Assembly (NCBI RefSeq): GCF_014647515.1
Contig: NZ_BMPI01000003.1
Coordinates: 279,373 to 331,649 of the forward strand
Reading direction: 5' to 3'
Length of the DNA: 52,277 nucleotides
Origin: Dactylosporangium sucinum
GTDB lineage: Bacteria > Actinomycetota > Actinomycetes > Mycobacteriales > Micromonosporaceae
Part shown: positions 34,290-41,694 of the stretch, piece by piece
Position numbering within the stretch: the first letter of the stretch is position 1
Layout of the letters: every line of letters starts with the position of its first letter
Notes under the pieces: generated by a model
Told to the model about the DNA's origin: nothing
What the model saw: only the letters and a program-made list of their open reading frames with translations
The model's database searches: none
Program-made: the position numbers and the translations under genes

Positions 34290-34823
34290 CTGGCGTTGCA
34301 GCATCGGGCGGTAGCGCTCGAACGGCGGCACGTCGGCCTCGGGGTCCTTGGCGGCCTCGTCCCAGCGGCGCAGCCGGACGGCGTCGGCGGCGTACGGCGC
34401 CTTGGCGAACGCCGCCGCCTCGCCCGCGCCCATCGGACCGCCCTGGACCGAGAGCGTGTACTTCGACGCCTCCGACAGCCGGTCGTGGTATCCGGGTTCG
34501 ACGGCGCAGAGGTACCGCTTCGCGTCCACGTGCAGGCGCACCGGCTCGCACACGGCGGCGCCGAACCAGCGGGCCAGCCAGTCGGCGCCGGTGTCGCCGT
34601 GCCGGTTGTCGGTGCCCCGCATGAGGTCGGCGCCCGTGTGGAGCCCGTGGAAGTGGCCGATGTCGTGCAGCAGCGCGGCCGCCACGAGCGGCTCGGGCGC
34701 CCCGTCCCGCGCGGCGAGGGCGGCGGCCTGCAGCATGTGCGCCGCCTGGCTCACCGGCTCGCCGAAGTAGTCGCGGGTGCCCTCCTCGGCGAACAGCCGG
34801 GCCAGCGCGTCGATCGGGTTCAC
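34269..34823 (-). CDS. tmpB: HD-domain diiron oxygenase for phosphonate cleavage (TmpB/PhnZ-like)
   Basis: A 184-aa HD-domain protein. LLHDIGHFHG is the HD motif with the extra His typical of the PhnZ group, and GTRDYFGEPVSQ carries the Tyr-x-x-Glu pair (Tyr19, Glu22) that in PhnZ and TmpB gates substrate entry to the mixed-valent diiron site. TmpB oxidatively cleaves 1-hydroxy-2-(trimethylamino)ethylphosphonate to glycine betaine and phosphate. The gene start overlaps the stop of the TmpA-like gene by 4 bp (GTGA), giving translational coupling and strong support for the pairing. A PhnZ acting on hydroxy-aminoethylphosphonate is the alternative; the TmpA partner favours TmpB. Confidence 0.82.
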   Translation of the reverse strand: MNPIDALARLFAEEGTRDYFGEPVSQAAHMLQAAALAARDGAPEPLVAAALLHDIGHFHGLHTGADLMRGTDNRHGDTGADWLARWFGAAVCEPVRLHVDAKRYLCAVEPGYHDRLSEASKYTLSVQGGPMGAGEAAAFAKAPYAADAVRLRRWDEAAKDPEADVPPFERYRPMLQRQLRHGGQ

Positions 34824-35788
34824 CGCGGCTCCTCCAGGAACGTCTGCAGCGCGTCGAGGTCGGCGTAGCAGCCCTGCAGGTGCCGCTCGTTCGCCGCGGT
34901 GAACGCCGTGCGCGAGTGCATCATCCGGGTGTTGTCGAAGATGACGCAGTCGCCGGGGTCGAGCCGGAACGTGACGGTGGCGCCGGGCCGGTTGAGCAGT
35001 TCGTCGAACGCCCGGTACGCGGCGTAGAACTCGGCGCTGGCCGGCGGCCGCAGCGACCGGTGGTTGTACCGCACCTCGCGGATCCGTCCGAGCGGGTCGA
35101 CGTCGATGATCGGCTTCTCGGCACGCAGGCTGGTGGTGCCGTCCGCCCACGCGAAGGTGACCGGCGTGGTCGTGAGGACGCGGAAGTACCCCGGATGCCG
35201 CTCCCGCAGCAGCGCCGCCGCCCGGAACCCGTCGAGCAGCCCCGACTCGCCGCCCTCGGCGCTGTTGCGCAGGCAGTGCAGCAGCTGCACGGTCGGCACC
35301 GGGTCCCGGTACGGGTTGTCGGTGTGCGGCCCGATCGCCAGCCCCGTGAAGGCCAGGTTGGTCGGCCGCGCCTCGACCCGGACGTCGAACAGCTCCCCGT
35401 AGTTCGTGGTCCGCACGTGCCCGAACGACCGGGCGACCGCGAGCACGGCCCCGGGCTGCGCCGGCGTCCCGGTCAGCAGGCAGAACCCGAGCTCCCACAC
35501 GGCCCGCGCGGCGGGAACGGGATCGTCCAGGTACTCCCGCCACGTCCACCGCGGCACCTCGGCGCTGTCCCAGAGCGTCTTGCCGGCCTCGGTCCGCCCG
35601 TCCCCGAGCCCGGGCGGTGCGCCGAGCTCCCCGCGGTGTCCGTCACTGAACGTCACGCTGGTGCCGTCGACGCCGACGACGGCGATGTCGTCCGGAATGT
35701 CGGCGAGCGCGATCAGCCGTTGCCCGCTGTGCGGATCACGGCACTGCGGACACACACAGTTGTCACGCATCCAAACAGCAGGTCCCAT
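34820..35788 (-). CDS. tmpA: Fe(II)/2-oxoglutarate oxygenase, GBBH-like (TmpA-like phosphonate hydroxylase)
   Basis: A 322-aa protein of the gamma-butyrobetaine hydroxylase family. The N-terminus has the WMRDNCVCPQC zinc-binding domain. The C-terminal TauD-type domain has the iron ligands His155-x-Asp157 (GPHTDNPY) and His291 (MMHSRTAF), with the 2-oxoglutarate Arg in the following segment. TmpA hydroxylates 2-(trimethylamino)ethylphosphonate for cleavage by TmpB, whose gene overlaps here. Butyrobetaine hydroxylase itself would have no reason to be coupled to an HD oxygenase. ATG 35788 puts the zinc domain at the N-terminus. No phosphonate transporter or LysR regulator is adjacent. Confidence 0.82.
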   Translation of the reverse strand: MGPAVWMRDNCVCPQCRDPHSGQRLIALADIPDDIAVVGVDGTSVTFSDGHRGELGAPPGLGDGRTEAGKTLWDSAEVPRWTWREYLDDPVPAARAVWELGFCLLTGTPAQPGAVLAVARSFGHVRTTNYGELFDVRVEARPTNLAFTGLAIGPHTDNPYRDPVPTVQLLHCLRNSAEGGESGLLDGFRAAALLRERHPGYFRVLTTTPVTFAWADGTTSLRAEKPIIDVDPLGRIREVRYNHRSLRPPASAEFYAAYRAFDELLNRPGATVTFRLDPGDCVIFDNTRMMHSRTAFTAANERHLQGCYADLDALQTFLEEPR

Positions 35789-35850
35789 AGCGGGCCGATG
35801 CTGCCCGCCGGTGGTGAACGCGACCTGAACACCGCACCCCGGGGCGGGGG

Positions 35851-36786
35851 TCAGGTGCCGAAGAAGATGCGGAGCTGCTTCGCCGCCTGGGCCTGGGCGA
35901 GCCGGGCCGCGTCCAGCGTCCCCGCCATCGTGAAGAACCCGTGCGCCATCCCCTCGTACCGGGTCACCGCCACCGGCACCCCCGACTCGGCCAGCCGGCG
36001 GGCATACCGTTCGCCCTGGTCGCGCAGCGGATCGAACTCGGCCGTGAGCACCAGCGCCGGTGGTAGCCCGCGCAGCGTCTCCGCCCGCAACGGCGACGCC
36101 AGCGGGTTGAACGCGTCGTCCGGATCGGTCAGATAGTGCGAACGGTACCAAGCCACCGAATGATGGTTGAACATGTACCGGTCGTCGCTCTCGCGCATCG
36201 AGTCGTCCTCGGCGGCCTGGTCGGTGTTCGGGTACACCAGCAGCTGCCCCGCCAGCACCAGGTCCCCCGACTCCTGCGCCATCAGCGTCAGCGCCGCCGC
36301 CAGGTTGCCGCCCGCGCTGTCGCCGCCCACCGCGATCCGCGCCGGGTCGGCGCCCAGCGCGGCGGCGTTGTCGTGCACCCACTGGGTCGCCGCCCAGCAG
36401 TCCTCGATCGCGGCCGGGAACGGGTGCTCCGGCGCGAGCCGGTACCCGGGCACCGCCACGATGCAGCCCGCCGCGTTGGCCAGGTGCCGCGCCACCCCGT
36501 CGGCCGTGTCGATCGTCCCGAGCACCCAGCCGCCGCCGTAGAAGTACATCAGCACCGGCAACGGCCCGGAGGACGACGGCCGGTACACGCGCAGCACCAG
36601 GTCGCCACCCGGACCGGCAAGGGTGTGCTCCGAGACGGAGTGGACCGGCTCCGGCGCGCCGCCCGACGCCTGGATCGACGCCAGGTCCGCCGCCCGCGCC
36701 GCTTCCAGCGACATCGTGTACAGCGGCGCGACCCCGTCGCGCTCCTTCTGGTCCCGAATCGCCTGCAGCTGCGGGTCGAGTGGCAT
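35851..36786 (-). CDS. HSL-family alpha/beta hydrolase (esterase)
   Basis: A 311-aa protein of the hormone-sensitive-lipase family. The oxyanion motif HGGG is present as FYGGGW (first His replaced by Tyr), the nucleophile is in GGDSAGGN, and the Asp (EFDPLRDQGE) and His (GMAHGF) of the triad follow. The N-terminal cap (PLDPQLQAIRDQKERDGVAP) is normal for the family. It is expected to hydrolyse short-chain esters in the cytoplasm. It lies 62 bp upstream of the tmpA-like gene on the same strand, so co-transcription is possible, without an obvious metabolic link. Confidence 0.88.
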   Translation of the reverse strand: MPLDPQLQAIRDQKERDGVAPLYTMSLEAARAADLASIQASGGAPEPVHSVSEHTLAGPGGDLVLRVYRPSSSGPLPVLMYFYGGGWVLGTIDTADGVARHLANAAGCIVAVPGYRLAPEHPFPAAIEDCWAATQWVHDNAAALGADPARIAVGGDSAGGNLAAALTLMAQESGDLVLAGQLLVYPNTDQAAEDDSMRESDDRYMFNHHSVAWYRSHYLTDPDDAFNPLASPLRAETLRGLPPALVLTAEFDPLRDQGERYARRLAESGVPVAVTRYEGMAHGFFTMAGTLDAARLAQAQAAKQLRIFFGT

Positions 36787-36836
36787 GCGTCCTCCCTAGG
36801 ACCGGGTCCAGAGCCGATAGGCCCCGGCCAACATAG

Positions 36837-37538
36837 CTAGATCGCACGGGCCAGGCGCCGGACCACCTCCGCCGCCGCGATGGCGTGGCTGCGACCGTTG
36901 CCGTGCAGTCCGTCGGATCCTGTCAGAGATCCGGCCAGGACGTCATCGTCGCCGATCGCGGGATGGTTGGCCAGATCCACGTGGATCGTGCCCAGCTCCA
37001 GCGACAGGGCGGCCAGCCGCCGGCCGAGCAGCGCCATGCGGCGGGAGAACGCGGGACCCAGCCACGACGGCAGCGACGGATAGACCGGCATCACGAACAG
37101 TGAGACGGTGACGACCTCCGCGCCGGCGCGCTGCAGGGGGCGGATGATCGCGGTCAGGCCGGCGTCGACCGCATCGGCGCGGGCCTCGTAGCCGGGGCGC
37201 ATCGCGTCGTTCGCGCCGCAGATCACCATGGCCAGGTCCGGCGCGAAGGCCAGGGCCGGTGAAAGTTGCGTGGCGTGGACCTCGGCGACCCGCAGGTTGC
37301 GCTGCCCGAGGTTGACGTACGCCAGCTCCGGCCGCACGACCGCCAGCTCGGCCCGCACCCGGTCCGGGAAGGCCAGCGGGTGGTAGCCGTCGACCGGCTC
37401 GGTCAGGCCCTCGGCCACGCTGTCGCCGAGGACCGCGAAGCGCCGCCAGCGGTGCCGGGCGAGCAGGCGCACCGCCTCGCCGTCGGCAAGGCAGTGGGGA
37501 TCGAGCGACTCCAACGTCTGCGCATATTCCGGTGCCAT
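36837..37538 (-). CDS. SGNH/GDSL-type hydrolase
   Basis: A 233-aa protein from the chosen ATG. Block I is FAVLGDSVAEG (catalytic Ser), block II has NLGQRN, block III VICGANDAM, block V SDGLHGNGRSH (Asp and His). This is the full set for an SGNH esterase or acyl hydrolase acting on lipids or acetylated sugars or metabolites. ATG 37538 is preferred because GAAAGG lies 5 bp upstream; ATG 37556 adds six residues without an RBS. It is divergent from the hydroxymandelate oxidase gene, with a small palindrome between them, and so could belong to the biosynthetic cluster as a tailoring or editing esterase. Confidence 0.85.
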   Translation of the reverse strand: MAPEYAQTLESLDPHCLADGEAVRLLARHRWRRFAVLGDSVAEGLTEPVDGYHPLAFPDRVRAELAVVRPELAYVNLGQRNLRVAEVHATQLSPALAFAPDLAMVICGANDAMRPGYEARADAVDAGLTAIIRPLQRAGAEVVTVSLFVMPVYPSLPSWLGPAFSRRMALLGRRLAALSLELGTIHVDLANHPAIGDDDVLAGSLTGSDGLHGNGRSHAIAAAEVVRRLARAI

Positions 37539-37577
37539 GTAAGCCTTTCGGCTCATGTGTTCGTCGCGGGGATACCG

Positions 37578-37593
37578 ATAGGCTAACGCCTAT
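37578..37593. promoter_or_regulatory. Small palindrome in the divergent promoter region
   Basis: ATAGGC-TAAC-GCCTAT, perfect 6-bp arms, lies between the SGNH hydrolase and hydroxymandelate oxidase starts, only 12 bp before the latter. Possible operator; the promoter hexamers are ambiguous. Confidence 0.4.
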
Positions 37594-37605
37594 GGGACGG
37601 CTGCG

Positions 37606-38718
37606 GTGACACAAACTCGGACCGGACAGTCGTTCACCGGAACGGATTATCAACGGCTTGCCCGCGAGCTCGTCGATCCCGACGTGTGGGACTTCATCGA
37701 GGGCGGCGCCGAGGCGGAGCGCACCGTCGCCGCCAACCTCGCGGCGTTCGACCGGGTGCGGCTGCGGCCGCGGGTGCTCGCCGGGGTGTCCGAGGTGGAC
37801 ACCTCCGTGGAGCTGTTCGGCACGCGCTACGCCACGCCGCTCGGGGTCGCGCCGACCGCCTATCACCGCCTCGTCGACGCCGAGGGCGAGGTGGCGACGG
37901 CGCGGGGCGCCGGGGCCGCCGGCGCGCTGTTCGTGGTCGGCATGTTCGCCAGCCGCACGCTGGAGGAGATCGCCGAGGCGTCCTCGTCGGAGCTGTGGAT
38001 CCAGCTGTACTGGCTGAGGCGGCGCGACGTCATGGCGGCGTTGCTGCGCCGGGCCGAGCGGTGCGGGTACGGCGCCGTGATGCTCACCGTGGACGTCCCG
38101 CGGATGGGGCGGCGGTGGCGCGACATGCGCAACGGGTTCGCCATCGGCGGCGACGTCGCGGCGGTCAACATCGACGCCGGCGTGATGGCGTCGGCGCACG
38201 AGCGCGCCGCCGGCGGCTCCGCCCTCGTCCGGCACACCGCCCAGCAGTTCGACGCGGGCGTCACCTGGGACGACCTGGCCTGGCTGCGGGCGCAGACCCG
38301 GCTGCCGCTGGTGCTCAAGGGCATCCTCACGGCGGAGGACGCGCGGCTCGCGGTGCGGCACGGCGCCGACGCGATCGTGGTCTCCAACCACGGCGGCCGC
38401 CAGCTCGACGGCGCCGTGGCCAGCCTCGACGTGCTCGCCGAGGTGGCCGACGCGGCCGGCGGCCGCCCGGTGCTGTTCGACGGCGGGGTCCGCCGGGGCG
38501 TCGACGCCCTCGCCGCCCTGGCCCTCGGCGCCCGGATGGTGCTGCTCGGCCGGCCGCCGCTGTGGGGGCTCGCGGCCGGCGGCGCCGACGGCGTGGCCGG
38601 CCTGCTGCGCACGACCACCGAGGAGCTGGCGCATGCGATGGCGCTCGCCGGCCGCCCCACGCTGGGCGACCTCGACCGGTCCGTCGTGCGGATGTCGACG
38701 ATCGCAGGAGGCGCCTGA
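37606..38718 (+). CDS. hmo: FMN-dependent 4-hydroxymandelate oxidase (Hmo-like)
   Basis: A 370-aa alpha-hydroxyacid oxidase. VWDFIEGGAEAERTVAANLA opens the family fold; PLGVAPTAYHRL is the FMN-binding strand; the active site has LKGILTAEDARLA (Lys) and VVSNHGGRQLDG (catalytic His and substrate Arg), and FDGGVRRGVDALAALALGA binds phosphate. Because an HpgT-like transaminase follows with a 3-bp stop/start overlap and an HmaS gene lies at 49271, the substrate is most probably L-4-hydroxymandelate, oxidised to 4-hydroxyphenylglyoxylate. GTG 37606 is the start; a weak AGGCT/GGGACGG stands upstream. Generic lactate or mandelate oxidase is the alternative if the context is misleading. Confidence 0.87.
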   Translation: MTQTRTGQSFTGTDYQRLARELVDPDVWDFIEGGAEAERTVAANLAAFDRVRLRPRVLAGVSEVDTSVELFGTRYATPLGVAPTAYHRLVDAEGEVATARGAGAAGALFVVGMFASRTLEEIAEASSSELWIQLYWLRRRDVMAALLRRAERCGYGAVMLTVDVPRMGRRWRDMRNGFAIGGDVAAVNIDAGVMASAHERAAGGSALVRHTAQQFDAGVTWDDLAWLRAQTRLPLVLKGILTAEDARLAVRHGADAIVVSNHGGRQLDGAVASLDVLAEVADAAGGRPVLFDGGVRRGVDALAALALGARMVLLGRPPLWGLAAGGADGVAGLLRTTTEELAHAMALAGRPTLGDLDRSVVRMSTIAGGA

Positions 38719-39989
38719 TGGTGGAGCTGTCCCGGGAATCGCTGCACGTGTCCGTCGTCGACCCGGTGTCGGCGTCGATGAACTTCCTCAACGAGGTCGC
38801 GGGGCGGTTCCCCGAGGCGATCTCGCTCGCCGCGGGCCGGCCGTTCGACGAGTTCCACGCCGTCTCCGACGTCGACAAGCACCTCCAGGCGTACCTCACC
38901 CACCTGCGCGAGCGGGGCCTCGGCCCGGCCCGCAGCCGGCAGCTGCTGACCCAGTACGGGCGGACCAACGGCCACATCGGCGACCTCATCGCCCGCATGC
39001 TCGACGTCGACGAGAACATCCAGGTGCCCGCAGCCGCCGTGATGGTCACCGCCGGCTGTCAGGAGGCGATGGTCGTCGCGCTGCGCGGCCTCTGCGCGCG
39101 GCCCGGCGACGTGGTGCTCGCCGCCGAGCCGTGCTACGTCGGGCTCACCGGGGCGGCGCGCATCCTCGGCGTCGAGGTCGTGCCGGTGCCCGAGTCGCCC
39201 GACGGGCTGCGCCCGGAGACGGTCCGCGAGGTCGCCGCGCAGACCCGCGCGAGCGGACGCGAGCCCAAGGCGCTCTACCTGGTGCCCAACTTCGCCAACC
39301 CGTCCGGCGTCTCGCTGCCCGTCGCGACCCGCCGGGCGCTGCTCGACGTGGCCGCCGAGACGGGCCTGCTGATCCTGGAGGACGACCCCTACGGCCTGTT
39401 CGGCCTCGACGACGAGCCGCGGCCCACGCTCAAGTCGCTCGACGCCGACCAGCGCGTCATCTACCTGGGTTCGTTCGCCAAGTCGTACTTCCCGGGCGCC
39501 CGCGTCGGGTTCCTGGTCGCCGACCAGGCCGTGGTCGACGCCGCCGGACGGCGGACGCTCCTCGCCGAGGAGCTGTCGACCGTCAAGAGCATGCTCACCG
39601 TCAACACGTCGGCCCTCTCGCAGGCCGTCGTCGGCGGCATGCTCATCGACAGCGGCTTCAGCCTCCGCGGCGCCAACCAGGCGAAGATCGCCTTCTACCG
39701 GCAGAACCTGCGGACCCTGCTCGCCGGGCTGGAGCACGAGTTCACCGGCGGACCGATCCGCTGGAACAGCCCGAGCGGCGGCTTCTTCGTCGTCGTCGAC
39801 GTGCCGGTCGACGCGACCGAGGAGCTGCTCGAGGTCTCCGCCCGTGAGTACGGTGTGCTGTGGACCCCGATGCGCTTCTTCTACGTCGGCGGGGGCGGCA
39901 CCCACGCGATCCGGCTGTCCTGCAGCGCCCTGGAGCCGCCCCAGATCGAGGAGGGCGTCCGCCGCCTGGCCGCCCTGCTGCGCGCGTGA
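38718..39989 (+). CDS. hpgT: 4-Hydroxyphenylglycine transaminase (HpgT-like)
   Basis: A 423-aa fold-type I PLP enzyme. The N-terminus (SASMNFLNEVAGRFPEAISL, AAGRPF) and LLTQYGRTNGHIGDLIARML are, from memory, characteristic of HpgT of glycopeptide clusters. The PLP Lys lies in GSFAKSYFPGARVG and the Asp in LILEDDPYGLFG. HpgT converts 4-hydroxyphenylglyoxylate to L-4-hydroxyphenylglycine, usually with tyrosine as amino donor, regenerating 4-hydroxyphenylpyruvate for HmaS. AGGAGG precedes the ATG, which overlaps the oxidase stop (TGATG). The PPTase gene follows after 26 bp. Confidence 0.88.
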   Translation: MVELSRESLHVSVVDPVSASMNFLNEVAGRFPEAISLAAGRPFDEFHAVSDVDKHLQAYLTHLRERGLGPARSRQLLTQYGRTNGHIGDLIARMLDVDENIQVPAAAVMVTAGCQEAMVVALRGLCARPGDVVLAAEPCYVGLTGAARILGVEVVPVPESPDGLRPETVREVAAQTRASGREPKALYLVPNFANPSGVSLPVATRRALLDVAAETGLLILEDDPYGLFGLDDEPRPTLKSLDADQRVIYLGSFAKSYFPGARVGFLVADQAVVDAAGRRTLLAEELSTVKSMLTVNTSALSQAVVGGMLIDSGFSLRGANQAKIAFYRQNLRTLLAGLEHEFTGGPIRWNSPSGGFFVVVDVPVDATEELLEVSAREYGVLWTPMRFFYVGGGGTHAIRLSCSALEPPQIEEGVRRLAALLRA

Positions 39990-40015
39990 GCGGTCCGGAG
40001 CGCGGCGGAGGGCGC

Positions 40016-40660
40016 ATGACCACCGTCGAGCTCCACCTGGTGGACGCGGCGGCGACCACGGCCGACCTGGAGTTGCTGGACGAGGCGGAGCTCCGTCGCC
40101 ACGAGACCATGCAGCACCCGGTCGACCGGCACCGCTTCGCCGTGGCCCACGCCGCGGCCCGGCGGATCGTCGCGGACCGGCTCGACGTCGATCCCGCCGA
40201 GGTGCGCTGGACAAGAGGCTCCAACGGCAAGCCGGAGCTGGACGGCGGCGCGCTGCGGGTCAACCTCTCGCACTCGGGTGACCTGGTCCTCGTCGCGCTC
40301 ACCGCCGAGCGGGCCGTCGGCGTCGACCTCCAGCAGGTGCTGCCCACCCTCGACGTGGCCGCGATGGCGGCCCGGTTCTTCCCGCCCGGCGAGGCGTCGC
40401 TCGTGGCCCGGGACGGGCCGGAGCGGTTCGCCGAGCTGTGGGCGCGCAAGGAGGCGGTGGTGAAGGCGGCCGGCGACCGGCTCACCCGCGGGCTGTGCCT
40501 GCCGGTCGCCGGTGACGCGCCGCCGGTCGTCGAGCACGACGGGGTGCCGTTCGCGGTGCGCGACGTCGGCGCCCCGGCCGGTTTCCGTGCGGCCGTCGCC
40601 CTGGCCGGCGCGGAGCCGTTCACGGTGGACGGTCAGCCGAACACGCCGACGCACAGGTAG
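40016..40660 (+). CDS. Sfp-type 4'-phosphopantetheinyl transferase
   Basis: A 214-aa PPTase. NLSHSGDLVLVAL, AVGVDLQQV and LWARKEAVVKAAGDRL are the three Sfp motifs. In the second, the usual GxDxE is GVDLQ, so one Mg2+ ligand is Gln instead of Glu. It attaches phosphopantetheine from CoA to carrier proteins; the obvious client is the ACP at 41388. GGAGGG lies 5 bp before the ATG, in an intercistronic sequence also seen elsewhere in this window. Its 3' end overlaps the leftward operon's last gene by 28 bp, marking the convergence point of the cluster. Confidence 0.9.
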   Translation: MTTVELHLVDAAATTADLELLDEAELRRHETMQHPVDRHRFAVAHAAARRIVADRLDVDPAEVRWTRGSNGKPELDGGALRVNLSHSGDLVLVALTAERAVGVDLQQVLPTLDVAAMAARFFPPGEASLVARDGPERFAELWARKEAVVKAAGDRLTRGLCLPVAGDAPPVVEHDGVPFAVRDVGAPAGFRAAVALAGAEPFTVDGQPNTPTHR

Positions 40661-41391
40661 CGCAGGACCGGGTCGTGGTCGGCGACGACGATCCGGCCGG
40701 CGTCCGGCGACCACACCTCGGCGAGCGCCGACCAGACCCCGGTCATCGGCTGGTCCGGGTCGGCGTGCAGCACCTTCGCCGCGGTGACGTCCACATCGGA
40801 CAGCCCGCCGCCGAGGATCACGACGTCGGGAGCCAGCCGGTCGAGCTCGGCCACCACGTCGCCGGGCGCCGCGCCGGTCCGCACCAGCGGCGCCGGCGCG
40901 TCCACAGTGGACTCGCCAAGCATCAGCGCGACCCCGGCGTGCGCCGCCGGCCGCAGCACCGGCACGCCGGGATCGTACGGCAGCTCGGCCTGCTCCACGA
41001 CGAGCAGCAGGGCCCGGGCCTGGCCGCGCAGCAGGCGCAGGCCGGTGTACGCGCCCGCCCGGCCCTGGTCGGAGACGGCGAACGCCATCGGGCCGCCCGG
41101 GCAGACGTGGCTGAGGTAGGTCGCGGTGGCCCGCCCGGGCGCGATGTCCGGGATGTCGTAGGCGAGCACCAGGGTGTCGGCGAAGGCGTCCGCCCCGAGG
41201 TCGGCCAGCAGCGCGACCGCCATCTCCCCGTACGACTGGCCCGCGACCTCGGCGGTGCCGAGGGCCAGGCCGTACGGGGTCAGCAGGTCGGTGAGGTACG
41301 TCGCCAGGCGACCGGCGTGGGCCGGGTCGGCGGCGAGCGCCGCCGGTCCGGGGAACCGGCGGGCGACGACCCGGCGCAGGCCCCAGCTCAC
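40633..41391 (-). CDS. Thiolase-fold (FabH N-terminal half-like) protein without the active-site cysteine
   Basis: A 252-aa protein. TLVLAYDIPDIAPGRATATY, then AFAVSDQGRAGAYTGLRLLR and ALLLVVEQAEL, follow the N-terminal half of KAS III enzymes. The position of the nucleophilic Cys (AACAG in FabH) is Arg111 (DQGRAG). The C-terminal part (DRLAPDVVILGGGLSDVDVT, RYLCVGVFG) is too short for the second thiolase half, and no catalytic His or Asn is evident. It is probably a pseudoenzyme partner of one of the cluster's synthases. It starts with GTG overlapping the ACP stop by 4 bp, so the two are translationally coupled. The fold assignment is by pattern only and moderately secure. Confidence 0.6.
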   Translation of the reverse strand: MSWGLRRVVARRFPGPAALAADPAHAGRLATYLTDLLTPYGLALGTAEVAGQSYGEMAVALLADLGADAFADTLVLAYDIPDIAPGRATATYLSHVCPGGPMAFAVSDQGRAGAYTGLRLLRGQARALLLVVEQAELPYDPGVPVLRPAAHAGVALMLGESTVDAPAPLVRTGAAPGDVVAELDRLAPDVVILGGGLSDVDVTAAKVLHADPDQPMTGVWSALAEVWSPDAGRIVVADHDPVLRYLCVGVFG

Positions 41392-41675
41392 TCGTCCTCC
41401 GGCAGGAGGTTGCCGGCGACGTAGTCCGCGAGCGTGCCCACCGTCTCGAAGTTGTCGCGGCCCAGGTCCTCGACGCTGATCTCGCGCTCCAGCCGGTCCT
41501 CCAGCTCCAGCACCAGCTCCAGGCCGGTGGTCGAGCTCATGCCGAGGTCGTCCATGAGCGTGGTGCTTTCCGACGCGCCGGCCACCTCGCGCTTGAGCAC
41601 GCGGGGGAGCAGGTCGCAGATCGTCTCCACGACCTGCTCGCGCAGGACGGGGTCGATGGTGGCGGTGTCGGACAT
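41388..41675 (-). CDS. Acyl/peptidyl carrier protein with atypical attachment motif
   Basis: A 95-aa, strongly acidic four-helix carrier. The phosphopantetheine segment reads LGMSSTTGLEL: Ser48 aligns with the attachment serine, but the flanking Asp-Ser-Leu of normal ACPs is Ser-Ser-Thr. Helix II continues VLELEDRLEREISVEDL, and helix IV is VGTLADYVAGNLLP. It is the only carrier protein visible in the cluster and should be primed by the Sfp-type PPTase at 40016. AGGAGAGG precedes the ATG. The gene lies 19 bp after the FabH-like gene and overlaps the thiolase-fold gene by 4 bp. Confidence 0.88.
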   Translation of the reverse strand: MSDTATIDPVLREQVVETICDLLPRVLKREVAGASESTTLMDDLGMSSTTGLELVLELEDRLEREISVEDLGRDNFETVGTLADYVAGNLLPEDE

Positions 41676-41694
41676 GAGAAACCTCTCCTGAAGG

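Noticed and set aside
34141..34551. An Arg/Pro-rich open frame spanning the MarR and HD-domain gene ends
   Set aside because: It has no domain pattern and is covered by two convergent genes with clear motifs.
40901..40915. GTCCAC-GTGGAC palindromes here and near 43260 and 46929 as a shared operator
   Set aside because: They lie inside coding regions and encode Ser/Thr-Val-Asp-type tripeptides with common codons, so chance is sufficient.
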